A DNA stretch of 64,000 nucleotides, taken from Salinisphaera shabanensis E1L3A. Lineage in GTDB: Bacteria; Pseudomonadota; Gammaproteobacteria; Nevskiales; Salinisphaeraceae. Positions 36,045-44,829 of the stretch are shown piece by piece. Location of the stretch: assembly GCF_000215955.2 (NCBI RefSeq), contig NZ_AFNV02000012.1:1-64000 (forward strand), given 5' to 3'. Position 1 is the stretch's first letter, and each line of letters starts with the position of its first letter. Under the pieces are notes generated by a model, which was not told where the DNA came from, searched no databases, and worked only from the letters and a program-made list of their open reading frames with translations. A program made the position numbers and the translations under genes.

Positions 36045-36740
36045 ATGACCTACGCCTCCCCCACCGCGCCGTCGCGAGTCGACGCCGTTATCTTCGATTG
36101 CGACGGCACGCTCGTCGATAGCGAGCTGCTCAACGCCCAAGGCGTGGCCGAAATGTTCGAAGCCGATTACGGCGTCGTACTCGACGCACGGGCTATCGAG
36201 TCGGAATTTCGTGGCGGCCAGTTCGAACAGATGATCGATACGCTGGCCGAGCGCCACGGCGTGACTATCCCCGCCGACTTCACACCGCGTTATCGCCAGC
36301 AGATGATCGACCTGTTCTATCGCGAACTGCAGCCGATGCCGGGCGTGCGCGCAGCAATCGAGGCGATCGATCTACCCAAGTGCGTCGCATCGAGCGGCCC
36401 CGAGAAAAAGCTGGCTGCTGCCCTCGATGCAACCGATCTGGCCCGCTATTTCGGCGACTTCGTTTTCAGCGCCTATACCATCGGCGTATGGAAGCCCGAG
36501 CCCGATCTGTTTCTCACCGCAGCGGCCGCGCTCGATGTCGCCCCCGAGCGCTGCGTGGTTATCGAAGACAGCGATGCCGGTGTTCTGGCCGGTCATCGCG
36601 CCGGTATGCACGTGCTGGGCTACGACCCGCACGGTGCGATCGGCTCGCATCCGGAGATCGCTCTGACTCGCTTCACGCATTTCGACGAGCTGCCCGGGTT
36701 GATCGCTCGATTGCACCAGGGCGGCGAGCACGCCGGCTGA
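36045..36740 (+). CDS. HAD-family phosphatase, YieH-like
   Basis: A 231-residue sugar-phosphate phosphatase of HAD subfamily IA. The nucleophile motif is VIFDCDGTLVDSE, motif II is CVASSGPEKKL, and motif III/IV is VWKPEPDLF followed by CVVIEDSDAGVLAG. The layout and phrasing match E. coli YieH, which dephosphorylates 6-phosphogluconate in vitro; the true substrate here is unknown. I prefer the ATG at 36045 to the TTG at 36039 because a GAGAT ribosome site precedes it. Convergent with the DUF190 gene 52 bp away. Confidence 0.88.
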   Translation: MTYASPTAPSRVDAVIFDCDGTLVDSELLNAQGVAEMFEADYGVVLDARAIESEFRGGQFEQMIDTLAERHGVTIPADFTPRYRQQMIDLFYRELQPMPGVRAAIEAIDLPKCVASSGPEKKLAAALDATDLARYFGDFVFSAYTIGVWKPEPDLFLTAAAALDVAPERCVVIEDSDAGVLAGHRAGMHVLGYDPHGAIGSHPEIALTRFTHFDELPGLIARLHQGGEHAG

Positions 36741-36792
36741 GAGGCAGGCGCAGGCGCCGGCTCCGGTTGTAGCTTAAGGGTCGCAGCCGCAG

Positions 36793-37110
36793 TCACTCTT
36801 CGCCAAAGTGCCAGTACTCGATCGCGCGGCGTACGCAAAACACCGGCACCGCGTGTTCGTCCACACTTCGAATGAGTGTGTCGGCCTGGCCACCGTCGAG
36901 TACGAACATCAGCTCTTCCGGCTCATCGGCCTGCTCGAAGAAATGCGCGGAGTGGGTATGACCGCTCATACCCGTTCCTTCGGCGTCCACCCGGCGAGTG
37001 CTGCGCTCGATACCCTGGTCGCGTGCAAGCTCCGCCACCGTGTCCAGTGCCGGCTTACCGTGATGACGGCGCGAGCGCGGCGCCATGAAGATCAGTTCGA
37101 AGCCTTTCAT
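36793..37110 (-). CDS. DUF190 protein, partner of CrcB
   Basis: A 105-residue cytoplasmic protein of the DUF190 family, beginning MKGFELIFMAPRSRRHHGKP and carrying RSTRRVDAEGTGMSGHTHSAHFFEQADEPEELMFVLDG-type segments. DUF190 genes commonly sit beside crcB, and this one follows crcB by 16 bp on the same strand. The family resembles PII-like small regulators and may modulate the channel, but its role is not established. Confidence 0.85.
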   Translation of the reverse strand: MKGFELIFMAPRSRRHHGKPALDTVAELARDQGIERSTRRVDAEGTGMSGHTHSAHFFEQADEPEELMFVLDGGQADTLIRSVDEHAVPVFCVRRAIEYWHFGEE

Positions 37111-37126
37111 AATCTGTTGCTCCCGT

Positions 37127-37522
37127 TCATCGTCCGATCTGGCGCAACAACGCCACCGCGCCCATGCCCAGACCGGTCATCACGAGCGAGCCGGCCACGT
37201 GCGCGGCGATGCCCACAAAGGCCCAGCCCAGACGCCCGCTCTGGATCTGGGTGAATATCTCGGCCGAGAACGTTGAAAACGTGGTCAGTGCGCCGAGGAA
37301 GCCGGTAACAATCGCCAGTTTCCAGAACGGCGAAAGCTCCGGCATGGCCGCAAACGTGGCAATGGCCATGCCGATCAGCCCGGCGCCGAGCAGGTTTGCT
37401 ACGAGCGTGCCGGGCGGCAACGCCGGGAACAGCGCGTTGAGTGCAAGACCCAGCGCCCAGCGCAGATTGGCACCGCAGGCCGCACCGAGCGCGATGGCCA
37501 GAATGGAAGCGGGTATGGACAT
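37127..37522 (-). CDS. crcB: Fluoride channel CrcB (Fluc)
   Basis: A 131-residue dual-topology fluoride export channel. It has four membrane helices and the family motifs [17 protein letters not shown] near the start, [18 protein letters not shown], and [17 protein letters not shown], which holds the pore phenylalanines and Thr/Ser pairs. Dimers of this protein pass fluoride out of the cell. No fluoride riboswitch was recognised in the 170 bp upstream. It is followed by the DUF190 gene. Confidence 0.95.
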   Translation of the reverse strand: MSIPASILAIALGAACGANLRWALGLALNALFPALPPGTLVANLLGAGLIGMAIATFAAMPELSPFWKLAIVTGFLGALTTFSTFSAEIFTQIQSGRLGWAFVGIAAHVAGSLVMTGLGMGAVALLRQIGR

Positions 37523-37696
37523 TCGCTTACAGCACCATAAACCAAAGTCGCAAGGTTACAAGCATGAGCTATGGCTGTCCTGCATGCATTCGACGAAGAC
37601 GACCGGCGCCCGTTCACCGCGGATTCAGGCCGCCAAAGTAACCGTGAATACCGAAGGCGCACGGTCGCCTGGATCTACAAACGACGAGGAGAACTC

Positions 37697-38104
37697 ATGT
37701 ACAAGCAATTTGCCATCGCCACGGCTACCGCTCTGGCGCTGACCGGCGGCGTCGCAATGGCCGATACGGCCACCGATGCGGATACCGCCACGGGTACGAA
37801 CGCGGGCGTGAACGCCGATGTCGGCGTCGATACCGGAGCCAACACCCAATCCGGCTCGGCCGGCGGCATGAATGGCACCGACGGCACGGTAGGCGGCCAG
37901 GCCGGCGGCAGCACGTCGATCGGCGTCGATACGGATACCGATGTCGATACGTCGACCTCATCCGGGGCCGAACCCGCTATGAACGGCGATATGGACAACG
38001 ATACGGGCGTGTCGTCGGATACGTCGGCGGCGGCCAAGGCCAACGCCGGTGCCGATACCGATACCGATACCGATACCGATACCGATACCGATACCGACGA
38101 TTAA
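37697..38104 (+). CDS. Secreted low-complexity Asp/Thr-repeat protein
   Basis: The ATG at 37697 has a strong AGGAG ribosome site. The 135-residue product starts with a signal peptide (KQFAIATATALALTGGVAMA, cut before DTATD). The mature part is built of Asp, Thr, Ala, Gly and Val with repeated motifs: TDADTATGTNAG, GVDTGANT, and a closing run of alternating Asp-Thr. It is very acidic and probably disordered, perhaps a periplasmic or surface polyanion. Its own terminator lies 20 bp beyond the stop. Such proteins suit a salt-adapted cell, but function is unknown. Confidence 0.75.
   Translation: MYKQFAIATATALALTGGVAMADTATDADTATGTNAGVNADVGVDTGANTQSGSAGGMNGTDGTVGGQAGGSTSIGVDTDTDVDTSTSSGAEPAMNGDMDNDTGVSSDTSAAAKANAGADTDTDTDTDTDTDTDD
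38054..38095 (+). repeat. Seven tandem copies of GATACC in the coding region
   Basis: A perfect hexanucleotide array of seven units at the 3' end of the repeat-protein gene, encoding alternating Asp-Thr. Because the unit is two codons long, slippage changes length without shifting frame. The same unit recurs in degenerate form earlier in the gene. Confidence 0.95.
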
Positions 38105-38123
38105 CTCTCGGTCGGCACGAAAG

Positions 38124-38157
38124 AAAAAGCCCGTGTCGCATGCGACACGGGCTTTTT
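38124..38157. terminator. Bidirectional rho-independent terminator
   Basis: A 24-bp perfect palindrome (GCCCGTGTCGCA and its complement) is flanked by A5 on the left and T6 on the right. It can stop transcription of both the repeat-protein gene (plus) and the cyo operon (minus), which converge here. Confidence 0.9.
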
Positions 38158-38191
38158 TACGCGAGCGCTGGGCGGCCTGGGCCTGCAGCGG

Positions 38192-38527
38192 TCAGTAGCC
38201 CACCATCATATGCCGTGCATACAAGCTGTAGAACAGCCACAGCGTACCGCCCACCATCACGAAGATGGTAAACACCGAGAACAGCACCGATATCGTATTC
38301 CAACGCTGTTCCTGCGACATATCGAGATGCAGGAACAAACGCAGGTGCACGCCTAGCTGCAGGACGGCCGTCACCGCAATGACGAGCAGCATCACACCAG
38401 GCGAGAACGCCTCGTAATACACCGCGCCGAAGGGAATCAGCGTGAGTACGAGAGCGAGCAGATAACCCGTGATATAGGCGCCCGCGGTCGGCGCGTGGCC
38501 GGGGGTGGCGTCGTCGGAATGGCTCAT
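38192..38527 (-). CDS. cyoD: Cytochrome o ubiquinol oxidase subunit IV (CyoD)
   Basis: CyoD is the small three-helix subunit that stabilises the bo3 quinol oxidase. The 111-residue product has helices YITGYLLALVLTLIPFGAVY, GVMLLVIAVTAVLQLGVHLRLFLHLD and TIFVMVGGTLWLFYSLY. The family motif QLGVHLRLFLHLD is intact. It overlaps cyoC by 4 bp and ends the cyoABCD operon before the bidirectional terminator. Confidence 0.95.
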   Translation of the reverse strand: MSHSDDATPGHAPTAGAYITGYLLALVLTLIPFGAVYYEAFSPGVMLLVIAVTAVLQLGVHLRLFLHLDMSQEQRWNTISVLFSVFTIFVMVGGTLWLFYSLYARHMMVGY

Positions 38528-39144
38528 GCGCTGCCTCCTTGAATCAGTCCGGGCAGGTAGACGGTCGAGAACACGCAGATCCAGACCAGATCGAGAAAGT
38601 GCCAGAACAGGCTCAGCCGTGCCAGACGCGAACCGATGGCCGGCGTAAGCCCGCGCAGCGCGATCTGCGCCACCATGGTCAATAGCCAGATCATGCCAAA
38701 GAACACGTGCGCGCCATGGGTGCCCACCAGCCCGAAATAGGCCGACAGGAAACCGCTGCGATCGAACGAGGCGCCTTCGTGGATGATATGCACGAACTCG
38801 CTGACTTCGTGCCAGAGGAAGAAAGCGCCCAGCACGAAGGTGGCCAGCAGCCAGCCGATGATGTGGTTCTTCTTACCCTGGTGCAGGCTGACCATGGCCA
38901 AGCCGAAGGTGAGACTGGATGCCAGCAGGGCCATGGTTTCGAGAAACACGCCATGCAACGAGAAGATCTCGCCGGGAGTCGGTCCGCCGGCATATCGCTG
39001 TGACAGGTTCACGTATGCCAGAAACAGCATCGAGAACAGAACCACGTCGCTCATCAGATAGGCCCAGAAACCGAAGTTGACTTCAGTATCCGCCCGAGCT
39101 GCGGCGCGAACGCGGTTTAGATCGTGGGATGGGCTTGACGCCAT
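38524..39144 (-). CDS. cyoC: Cytochrome o ubiquinol oxidase subunit III (CyoC)
   Basis: CyoC is the five-helix subunit III of the bo3 oxidase. The 206-residue protein has VLFSMLFLAYVNLSQRYAGG, LETMALLASSLTFGLAMV, the conserved HEVSEFVHIIHEG, and a final HFLDLVWICVFSTVYLPGL. The motif HFLDLVW near the end is diagnostic. It lies 28 bp after cyoB and overlaps cyoD. Confidence 0.96.
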   Translation of the reverse strand: MASSPSHDLNRVRAAARADTEVNFGFWAYLMSDVVLFSMLFLAYVNLSQRYAGGPTPGEIFSLHGVFLETMALLASSLTFGLAMVSLHQGKKNHIIGWLLATFVLGAFFLWHEVSEFVHIIHEGASFDRSGFLSAYFGLVGTHGAHVFFGMIWLLTMVAQIALRGLTPAIGSRLARLSLFWHFLDLVWICVFSTVYLPGLIQGGSA

Positions 39145-39172
39145 GAACTATGCCTCTCGAATACCTTTCGTG

Positions 39173-41251
39173 TCAGCCCGGCACGCCGGACGTGGCCCGG
39201 GTTGTCGGTTCGATGAACTCGCCGTTGGGCGTGCGCTCATCGCCATACTCTTTGATGTCCTTCATATGCTCAAAGACATCAGCGTCCTGAAGCCGGCGAT
39301 GGAAGGCATCTTCATCGGCCTCTACCTCGGCGGCAGGAATCACGAACTCGGTCTCGTCGTTAAAGCTGCGCACGATCACCGCGGCTACAGTGCCCAGCAC
39401 ACACAACCCGGCAAGCCACCAGATATGCCAGACGTAGGCGAAGCCGAAGACGAACGATAGCGCTGCGATCACGATGGCCAACGGTGTCGACTTCGGCATA
39501 TGAATATCCTCGTACGCCGACGGCCGCTGATAGGCCCAGTCGTTAACCTTCATTTCCATGAACGCATCGCGATCACGCACTTCAGGCACCACCGCGAAGT
39601 TGTATTCCGGCGGCGGCGACGGGATCGACCATTCGAGGGTACGCCCGCCCCAGGGATCACCGGTCAGGTCGGCATTCTTCTCGCGATCGCGCCAGCTCAC
39701 ATAGATCTGCATGAACATGGCGAAGATGCCATAGGCCACGATGATGGCCCCGATGGCCGCGATCACCAGCCAGAAATGCCAGGCCGGGTTGTCATAGGTG
39801 ACCATGCGCCGCGGCATACCCATGATACCGAGCATGTACAACGGCACGAACGCCACATAGAAGCCCACGAGCCAGCCCCAGAAGGAATGGCGGCCCCATT
39901 TCTCGTCGAGACGGAAACCGAACACCTTCGGGAACCAGTAATAGAAGCCGGCCAGCAGCCCGAACATCGTGCCCGGGATCAGCACGTTGTGGAAATGCGC
40001 AACCAGAAACAGGCTGTTGTGCATCTTGTAGTCGGCACCCGGAATGGCCAGCAGCACGCCGGACATGCCGCCCATGACGAAGGTGATCAGAAAGCCCAGG
40101 GTCCACAGCATCGGCAGCTTGTACTCGATACGACCGCGGAACATGGTCCAGATCCAGTCGTAGATCTTCACGCCGGTCGGGATCGCGATGACCATGGTGG
40201 CGATACCAAAGATCGAGTTGCGCAGCGGATCCTGACCCATGGTGTAGAAGTGATGCACCCATACGCCGAACGACAGGAAGGCGATCGCCATGGTCGCCCA
40301 CACCATCGAGGTGTAGCCGAACAGACGCTTGTTGCAGTAGGTGGTCACCACCTCGGAAAAGATGCCGAAGGCCGGCAGCACCAGAATGTAGACCTCCGGA
40401 TGGCCCCACAGCCAGAACATGTTGATGTAGAGCATCTGGTCGCCACCCATGATGCTGGTGAAGAAGTGCGTGCCCACCGAGCGATCGAGCGCGAGCAGGG
40501 CCAGGGCCGCGGTCAGCGCCGGGAACGACACCACGATCAGAATGCTCGTGCACAGCACCGTCCAGGTAAACATCGGCATGCGCATGAGCGTCATGCCCGG
40601 CGCGCGCTTCTTGAGTATGGTGGTCACGAAATTGACGCCGGTCAGCGTGGTACTGATACCGGATATCTGCAACGCCCAGATCCAGTAATCCACACCCGGG
40701 CCCGGGCTATGAGCCAGCCCGGAAAACGGCGTATAGCCCGACCAGCCCGCTTCCGAGAAGCTGCCCACCAGCAGCGAGATCATCACCAGCGCACCAGCGG
40801 CTGCGGTCAGCCACACGCTGATCGCGTTGAGCAGCGGAAAAGACACGTCGCGCGCGCCGATCTGCAGCGGAATCGCGATATTCATCAGTCCGACCAGAAA
40901 CGGCATTGCCATGAAGAAAATCATCATGGTGCCGTGGCCGGTGAACAGCTCCGCGAAATGGGCGGCCTCGAGATAACCGTCCATGCCCGGGCCGGCGCTC
41001 GCCTGCTGGGCACGTACCATGGCCGCGTCGATAAAGCCGCGCAGCAAAAAGATCAAGGCGATCACGATATAGATCACGCCGATCTTCTTGTGGTCTACCG
41101 TCGTGAACCACTCGCGGTAAAGATAGCCCCACTTGCGGTAATAGGTCAGCGCGGCGACCACGGCCAGCCCGGTGCCGATCATGATCACATTCGCGAACAC
41201 GATGATCATGCTCGAATGGTGGAAGGCGTCTAGGGTGAGTTTTCCAAACAT
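39173..41251 (-). CDS. cyoB: Cytochrome o ubiquinol oxidase subunit I (CyoB)
   Basis: CyoB is the haem-copper catalytic subunit that reduces oxygen with electrons from quinol and pumps protons. The 692-residue protein matches the E. coli length (663) with a slightly longer tail. The Cu_B and active-site residues sit in WGHPEVYILVLPAFGIFSEVV (His and cross-linked Tyr), and the haem ligands in FLVAHFHNVLIPG and the N-terminal FTGHGTMMIFF. No break or missing ligand is seen. It is preceded by cyoA at 23 bp. Confidence 0.97.
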   Translation of the reverse strand: MFGKLTLDAFHHSSMIIVFANVIMIGTGLAVVAALTYYRKWGYLYREWFTTVDHKKIGVIYIVIALIFLLRGFIDAAMVRAQQASAGPGMDGYLEAAHFAELFTGHGTMMIFFMAMPFLVGLMNIAIPLQIGARDVSFPLLNAISVWLTAAAGALVMISLLVGSFSEAGWSGYTPFSGLAHSPGPGVDYWIWALQISGISTTLTGVNFVTTILKKRAPGMTLMRMPMFTWTVLCTSILIVVSFPALTAALALLALDRSVGTHFFTSIMGGDQMLYINMFWLWGHPEVYILVLPAFGIFSEVVTTYCNKRLFGYTSMVWATMAIAFLSFGVWVHHFYTMGQDPLRNSIFGIATMVIAIPTGVKIYDWIWTMFRGRIEYKLPMLWTLGFLITFVMGGMSGVLLAIPGADYKMHNSLFLVAHFHNVLIPGTMFGLLAGFYYWFPKVFGFRLDEKWGRHSFWGWLVGFYVAFVPLYMLGIMGMPRRMVTYDNPAWHFWLVIAAIGAIIVAYGIFAMFMQIYVSWRDREKNADLTGDPWGGRTLEWSIPSPPPEYNFAVVPEVRDRDAFMEMKVNDWAYQRPSAYEDIHMPKSTPLAIVIAALSFVFGFAYVWHIWWLAGLCVLGTVAAVIVRSFNDETEFVIPAAEVEADEDAFHRRLQDADVFEHMKDIKEYGDERTPNGEFIEPTTRATSGVPG

Positions 41252-41274
41252 GTCTTCTCCCGGCTCGCGGCGGG

Positions 41275-42252
41275 CTAGTGGGCATGCCCGTGCTGGGCAA
41301 TGTCGTCGGCGGTCAGATCGCTTGGCACTGCATCAAGCGGAATTTTTCCATCGCCGACCTGGAAGCGGTGCATGACATAGCCGAACAACCCGTCCGGTAC
41401 CGACGAATATAGAATCGGGTCGACATTGCGGCTGGGCTCGACCAGGCTGCGATAGGCACTCAGATCGAGCGGCTGCCCCGAGCTGCGCGCCTTGTCGATC
41501 CAGCCATCGAAATCGGCCTGGGACAGTGACTCTGCTGTAAAGCGTTGATCGGCGAACCCGTCGCCGCTGTACTGGTAGTTCTTCCCGAAGAACTCACCTT
41601 TCTCGTCCGCCATGAGGTGCAAGCGCGTACGCATACCCGACATGGCCATGACCTGGCTGCCCAGCCGCGGAATCATGAAGCCGTTCATGACACTCGCCGA
41701 GGTCAGATCGATCTGCAGCGGCGTATCCACCGGCATGGCCATCTCATTGACCGAAGCCACGCCGTAGTCGGGGTAGATGAACAACCACTTCCAGTCCATG
41801 GCGATGGCTTGCACGCGTATCGGGTCGTTCTCGGCTTCGATCGGTTTATAGGGATCGAGATCGTAGGTAGAGACGACGGTCACCAGCGCCAGAACAAGGA
41901 TGATCGCGATCGGCCCGCCCCATAGAAAAGCTTCGAGCAGGTTCGAGTGGTGCCAATTCGGTGTGTAGGTATTCTTTTTGTTGTTGGCACGATAATGCCA
42001 GGCAAACCAAAGCGTGAATCCGACAACCGGCACCAGCACGAACAGCATCACCATGAAGGTGAACAACATGACGTTGCGCTGGTAGGCCGCGACCGGCCCG
42101 GCGGTGAAGAACGTCACCAGCTCGTTGAGATAGAAGGTGTCGATAAACCATTGCGCGCTACAGCCGCCAAGCAACAAGGGCAGCGCGACGATCAGCGGCA
42201 CCCGCAGGCGACGCATCGTTCTTCCAAACGTTTCGATAGACATTACATGCAT
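41275..42252 (-). CDS. cyoA: Cytochrome o ubiquinol oxidase subunit II (CyoA)
   Basis: Subunit II of the bo3 oxidase. The 325-residue protein has a lipoprotein signal with lipobox LLGGC, then two membrane helices (MLFTFMVMLFVLVPVVGFTLWFAWHY and LWGGPIAIILVLALVTVV) and a cupredoxin-like periplasmic domain (WKWLFIYPDYG, NGFMIPRLGSQVMAMSGM). As in quinol oxidases, the Cu_A cysteines are absent. The start may be at 42252 or at the ATG three codons in. First gene of cyoABCD; cyoE is not in the operon. Confidence 0.96.
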   Translation of the reverse strand: MHVMSIETFGRTMRRLRVPLIVALPLLLGGCSAQWFIDTFYLNELVTFFTAGPVAAYQRNVMLFTFMVMLFVLVPVVGFTLWFAWHYRANNKKNTYTPNWHHSNLLEAFLWGGPIAIILVLALVTVVSTYDLDPYKPIEAENDPIRVQAIAMDWKWLFIYPDYGVASVNEMAMPVDTPLQIDLTSASVMNGFMIPRLGSQVMAMSGMRTRLHLMADEKGEFFGKNYQYSGDGFADQRFTAESLSQADFDGWIDKARSSGQPLDLSAYRSLVEPSRNVDPILYSSVPDGLFGYVMHRFQVGDGKIPLDAVPSDLTADDIAQHGHAH

Positions 42253-42675
42253 TCCAACGGGTGACCGCGCTCAACGTATCGAGCCGTAGCCCACGCTACG
42301 ATCTTTCCTACGTCAGTTCCACCAGATCTGTTGCAGGCTATTTCCTGTGTAACGATCATTGTGCAGTGCAACCAATGGTACCCATTTCGCCAACAAAACG
42401 ACAGCGAACGGTTTCGCTTTTTTACACTGGCCATCGCGCCCTGAGCGGGTGGCGGGCAGACCCGCCAAGCCTGCGCGCCGTGCGCAAATGATGCTGGCGT
42501 ACATGTCCTGCATGTCTGGCGCGGGCTGATGGCGCCACTTCGATCACAGTGCCGTTGGTTTCACTGCCTTGCTGAGCCGTGTCCGCGACCCGCTACGGGG
42601 AGACCGAAAATCAGCTCGTCATCGTATCGTCTGGATTCATTCTGAAAGACGCACGCGGGCGCCCCGGCAAACGAA
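42253..42675. other. Intergenic region upstream of cyoA
   Basis: About 423 bp between the cyo start and the end of the YeiH-like gene. No credible gene is seen on either strand, although short frames exist. It should carry the cyo promoter near 42260-42420, where the sequence is AT-richer than average. I could not assign ArcA, FNR or other sites. Confidence 0.5.
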
Positions 42676-43728
42676 TCAACCGATGAGAACGGCACCGATC
42701 AGGGCCACCACACTGATCCAGATCGCGACCGCCAGGCCCAGAGCGAGCGGACGCCAACCCAGGCCGATCACCGAAGACAAGCGGGTCTGCAACCCCATCG
42801 CGACCATGGCCGCAGCCAGCAGTGCGGCATCGAAACGCAGCAGCCCCGTGTGCAGCGGCGCTGGCATGCTCGCCAGGGAATTGATGCCGACCACGATCAC
42901 GAACAACACCACGAACAACGGGAATGGCGCTGCGCGATCGCTTTCGCCGCTGGCCGCTGCACGCTGGCGCCACCATAGGGCCAGCACTGCACAAACCGGT
43001 ACCAGCAGCGCCACCCGTGACAGTTTGTAAAGGCTCGCGTGCACGCCCGCAGTCTCGTCGAACGCGAACCCGGCAGCCACCGCCTGGGCGACTTCGTGAA
43101 TGGAACTGCCTGCCCAGGCTGAATACATCGGTTCACTCAAGCCGATAAGCGGCGCGATCGCCGGATAGACGAACATCGCTATGGTGCCGAAGACCGTGAC
43201 CATCGCTATCGCGCAGGCAACATCCTGTTCACGCGCGCGAATCACGCCGTCGACCGCGACGACCGCCGAGGCGCCACAGATGCCCGTACCGCAGCCGACC
43301 AGCACACTCAGCGTGTCGGGCAATTCGAGCACACGGCCGAGCGCAACGGCTAACACGATGGTGCTGCCCACCGCGACTGCCACCAGCGTCAGCCCACCGA
43401 TACCAACCGACAACATATCCTGGGCCACGACCCGAAAGCCCAGCAAGACGATCCCGGCTCGTAGGAGGTAGTGCAGCGTCCAGCGAATACCGGGCTCCAC
43501 TTGCGCCGGCAACGCCACGCACAGCCGCAGCACGACGCCAACCAGGATGCCGACCGTCAATGCGCTCAATGGCACGACACGGTTGAGCACGGGCCAGGCC
43601 GCGATCACATAGGACAAGCCTGCCAAGGCCAGACAGAGCGACAGACCAGGCAATATCTGCGCAAATCGATTCGTCGCCTGACGAACCGGAAAAGCTAGCG
43701 CCCATGTATCGGACAATGACATACGCAT
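42676..43728 (-). CDS. YeiH-family putative sulfate exporter (UPF0324)
   Basis: A 350-residue polytopic membrane protein with about ten helices, matching the YeiH/UPF0324 family. Typical phrases are LLRAGIVLLGFRV, CGTGICGASAVVAVDGVI, AWAGSSIHEVAQAVAAGFAF, and a final GLQTRLSSVIGLGWRPLALG. The family is annotated as putative sulfate or sulfite-linked export without firm proof. It diverges from a LysR gene, the same arrangement as yeiH and yeiE in E. coli. Confidence 0.88.
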   Translation of the reverse strand: MRMSLSDTWALAFPVRQATNRFAQILPGLSLCLALAGLSYVIAAWPVLNRVVPLSALTVGILVGVVLRLCVALPAQVEPGIRWTLHYLLRAGIVLLGFRVVAQDMLSVGIGGLTLVAVAVGSTIVLAVALGRVLELPDTLSVLVGCGTGICGASAVVAVDGVIRAREQDVACAIAMVTVFGTIAMFVYPAIAPLIGLSEPMYSAWAGSSIHEVAQAVAAGFAFDETAGVHASLYKLSRVALLVPVCAVLALWWRQRAAASGESDRAAPFPLFVVLFVIVVGINSLASMPAPLHTGLLRFDAALLAAAMVAMGLQTRLSSVIGLGWRPLALGLAVAIWISVVALIGAVLIG

Positions 43729-43778
43729 TACAAGGCTTTTGCGTGGTTGTATAAAGCTCTACGCGCTCGGTATTAATT

Positions 43779-43808
43779 TAAATCGATTTATATCAAACTA
43801 ATAGTTTG
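43779..43808. promoter_or_regulatory. Paired palindromes between YeiH-like and LysR genes
   Basis: Two perfect inverted repeats lie in the 83-bp divergent gap: TAAATCGATTTA at 43779-43790 and CAAACTAATAGTTTG at 43794-43808. The second ends 3 bp before the likely LysR ATG. Both are AT-rich and well placed for LysR-type autoregulation and control of the transporter. Confidence 0.45.
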
Positions 43809-43811
43809 GCT

Positions 43812-44759
43812 ATGCCGAACAATAAACCCGTGGCTGAGCGTTTGCGCTTCACATTGCGACAACTCGAGATATTCGCTGCGGTGGCACGAACCGGCCAGGT
43901 ACGCCGCGCCGCCGATGTCTTGCATCTGAGCCAGGCGGCCGTCAGTCAGGCAATCGCAGAGCTGGCCGACGCGCTGGGCGTCGCGCTGTTCGAACGCCAC
44001 GGCCGCGAGATTCAGCCCACGGTCGCCGCGCGCCAGCTGCTCGCACTCGCGATCGAGCCCATGGACGCCCTGGCACAACTACCGGAGCGTCTCGCGCCAT
44101 CACCGGGCGGCTCCGCCGTGCTCAGCGGCACGATCCGTCTGGCCGCTTCGAGCACCATCGCCCGCTACGTACTGCCTGCCGGCCTGGCTCGAGTACGGCA
44201 AAGGCATCCGCAGCTGAACATACGCGTGTTTTCCGGCAACAGCGCCCAGGCCGAAGCGCGTGTCGCGAATCTGGACGCCGATATCGGCCTGATCGAAGGT
44301 CCGCCCCAGCGCGACGATCTCGATATCGCCCACTGGCATACCGACACGCTGCAGGTGATCGCCCCGCCCGGCTATGACATTGAGGCGATCGAGCTTGCCC
44401 ATCTGGATCGTCATGCCTGGGTGGCACGCGAGCCGGGCTCGGGCACCCGGGCGGTCTTCGAACAAAATCTGGCGCTTGCCGGCTATACGGCGCCGCCCGC
44501 ACATCTGATCATCGATGACAGCGGCGCAATCGTGCGTGCGGTCGCCCATGGGGCCGGGCTCGCCTGCGTTAGCGGCCTCGCAGCCGAGCAGGCCAGCGCC
44601 TCCAACCCGATACAGTTTGTCGCGCTTGCCGGGCTTTCACTGGCCCGCCCGCTCTGGCGCCTGCATCGCGCCTCGACCGCCAGCAGCACATCGCTGCTGA
44701 AACGATTCGAGGCCGAACTGGACGCAACGCTGGATCGACCCACCAAACTGAAATCGTGA
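43812..44759 (+). CDS. LysR-type regulator, YeiE-like
   Basis: A 315-residue LysR-family regulator. The N-terminal winged helix reads FTLRQLEIFAAVARTGQVRRAADVLHLSQAAVSQAIAELADALG-type, with LSQAAVSQAIAEL as recognition helix, then LFERHGREIQPT. The C-terminal effector domain begins SGTIRLAASSTIARYVLP. The ATG at 43812 is favoured over TTG at 43806 because it opens the normal family N-terminus. Divergent from the YeiH-like transporter; E. coli YeiE controls sulfite-related genes, so the pair may respond to sulfur compounds. Confidence 0.9.
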   Translation: MPNNKPVAERLRFTLRQLEIFAAVARTGQVRRAADVLHLSQAAVSQAIAELADALGVALFERHGREIQPTVAARQLLALAIEPMDALAQLPERLAPSPGGSAVLSGTIRLAASSTIARYVLPAGLARVRQRHPQLNIRVFSGNSAQAEARVANLDADIGLIEGPPQRDDLDIAHWHTDTLQVIAPPGYDIEAIELAHLDRHAWVAREPGSGTRAVFEQNLALAGYTAPPAHLIIDDSGAIVRAVAHGAGLACVSGLAAEQASASNPIQFVALAGLSLARPLWRLHRASTASSTSLLKRFEAELDATLDRPTKLKS

Positions 44760-44771
44760 TTTTCAGTTTTT
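44745..44771 (+). terminator. Rho-independent terminator overlapping the LysR stop
   Basis: A perfect 9-bp stem AAACTGAAA/TTTCAGTTT with a 7-base loop containing the LysR stop codon, followed by further T residues. It should end the LysR transcript. Confidence 0.75.
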
Positions 44772-44829
44772 GTTCAGCCTTGGCGCCTACCATCCGCTCC
44801 AGTATTTCCAAGTAACCGAGGACATCACC

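Noticed and set aside
37523-37690. Possible fluoride riboswitch before crcB
   Set aside because: I looked for the conserved crcB-motif core on the minus strand and did not recognise it; only a plain leader is visible.
39500-41233. 577-codon plus-strand frame opposite cyoB
   Set aside because: Its His/Arg/Glu-rich translation is the mirror of cyoB codons and matches nothing.
42313-42513. Small gene in the cyoA upstream region
   Set aside because: No ribosome site or recognisable feature; coding signal looks random.
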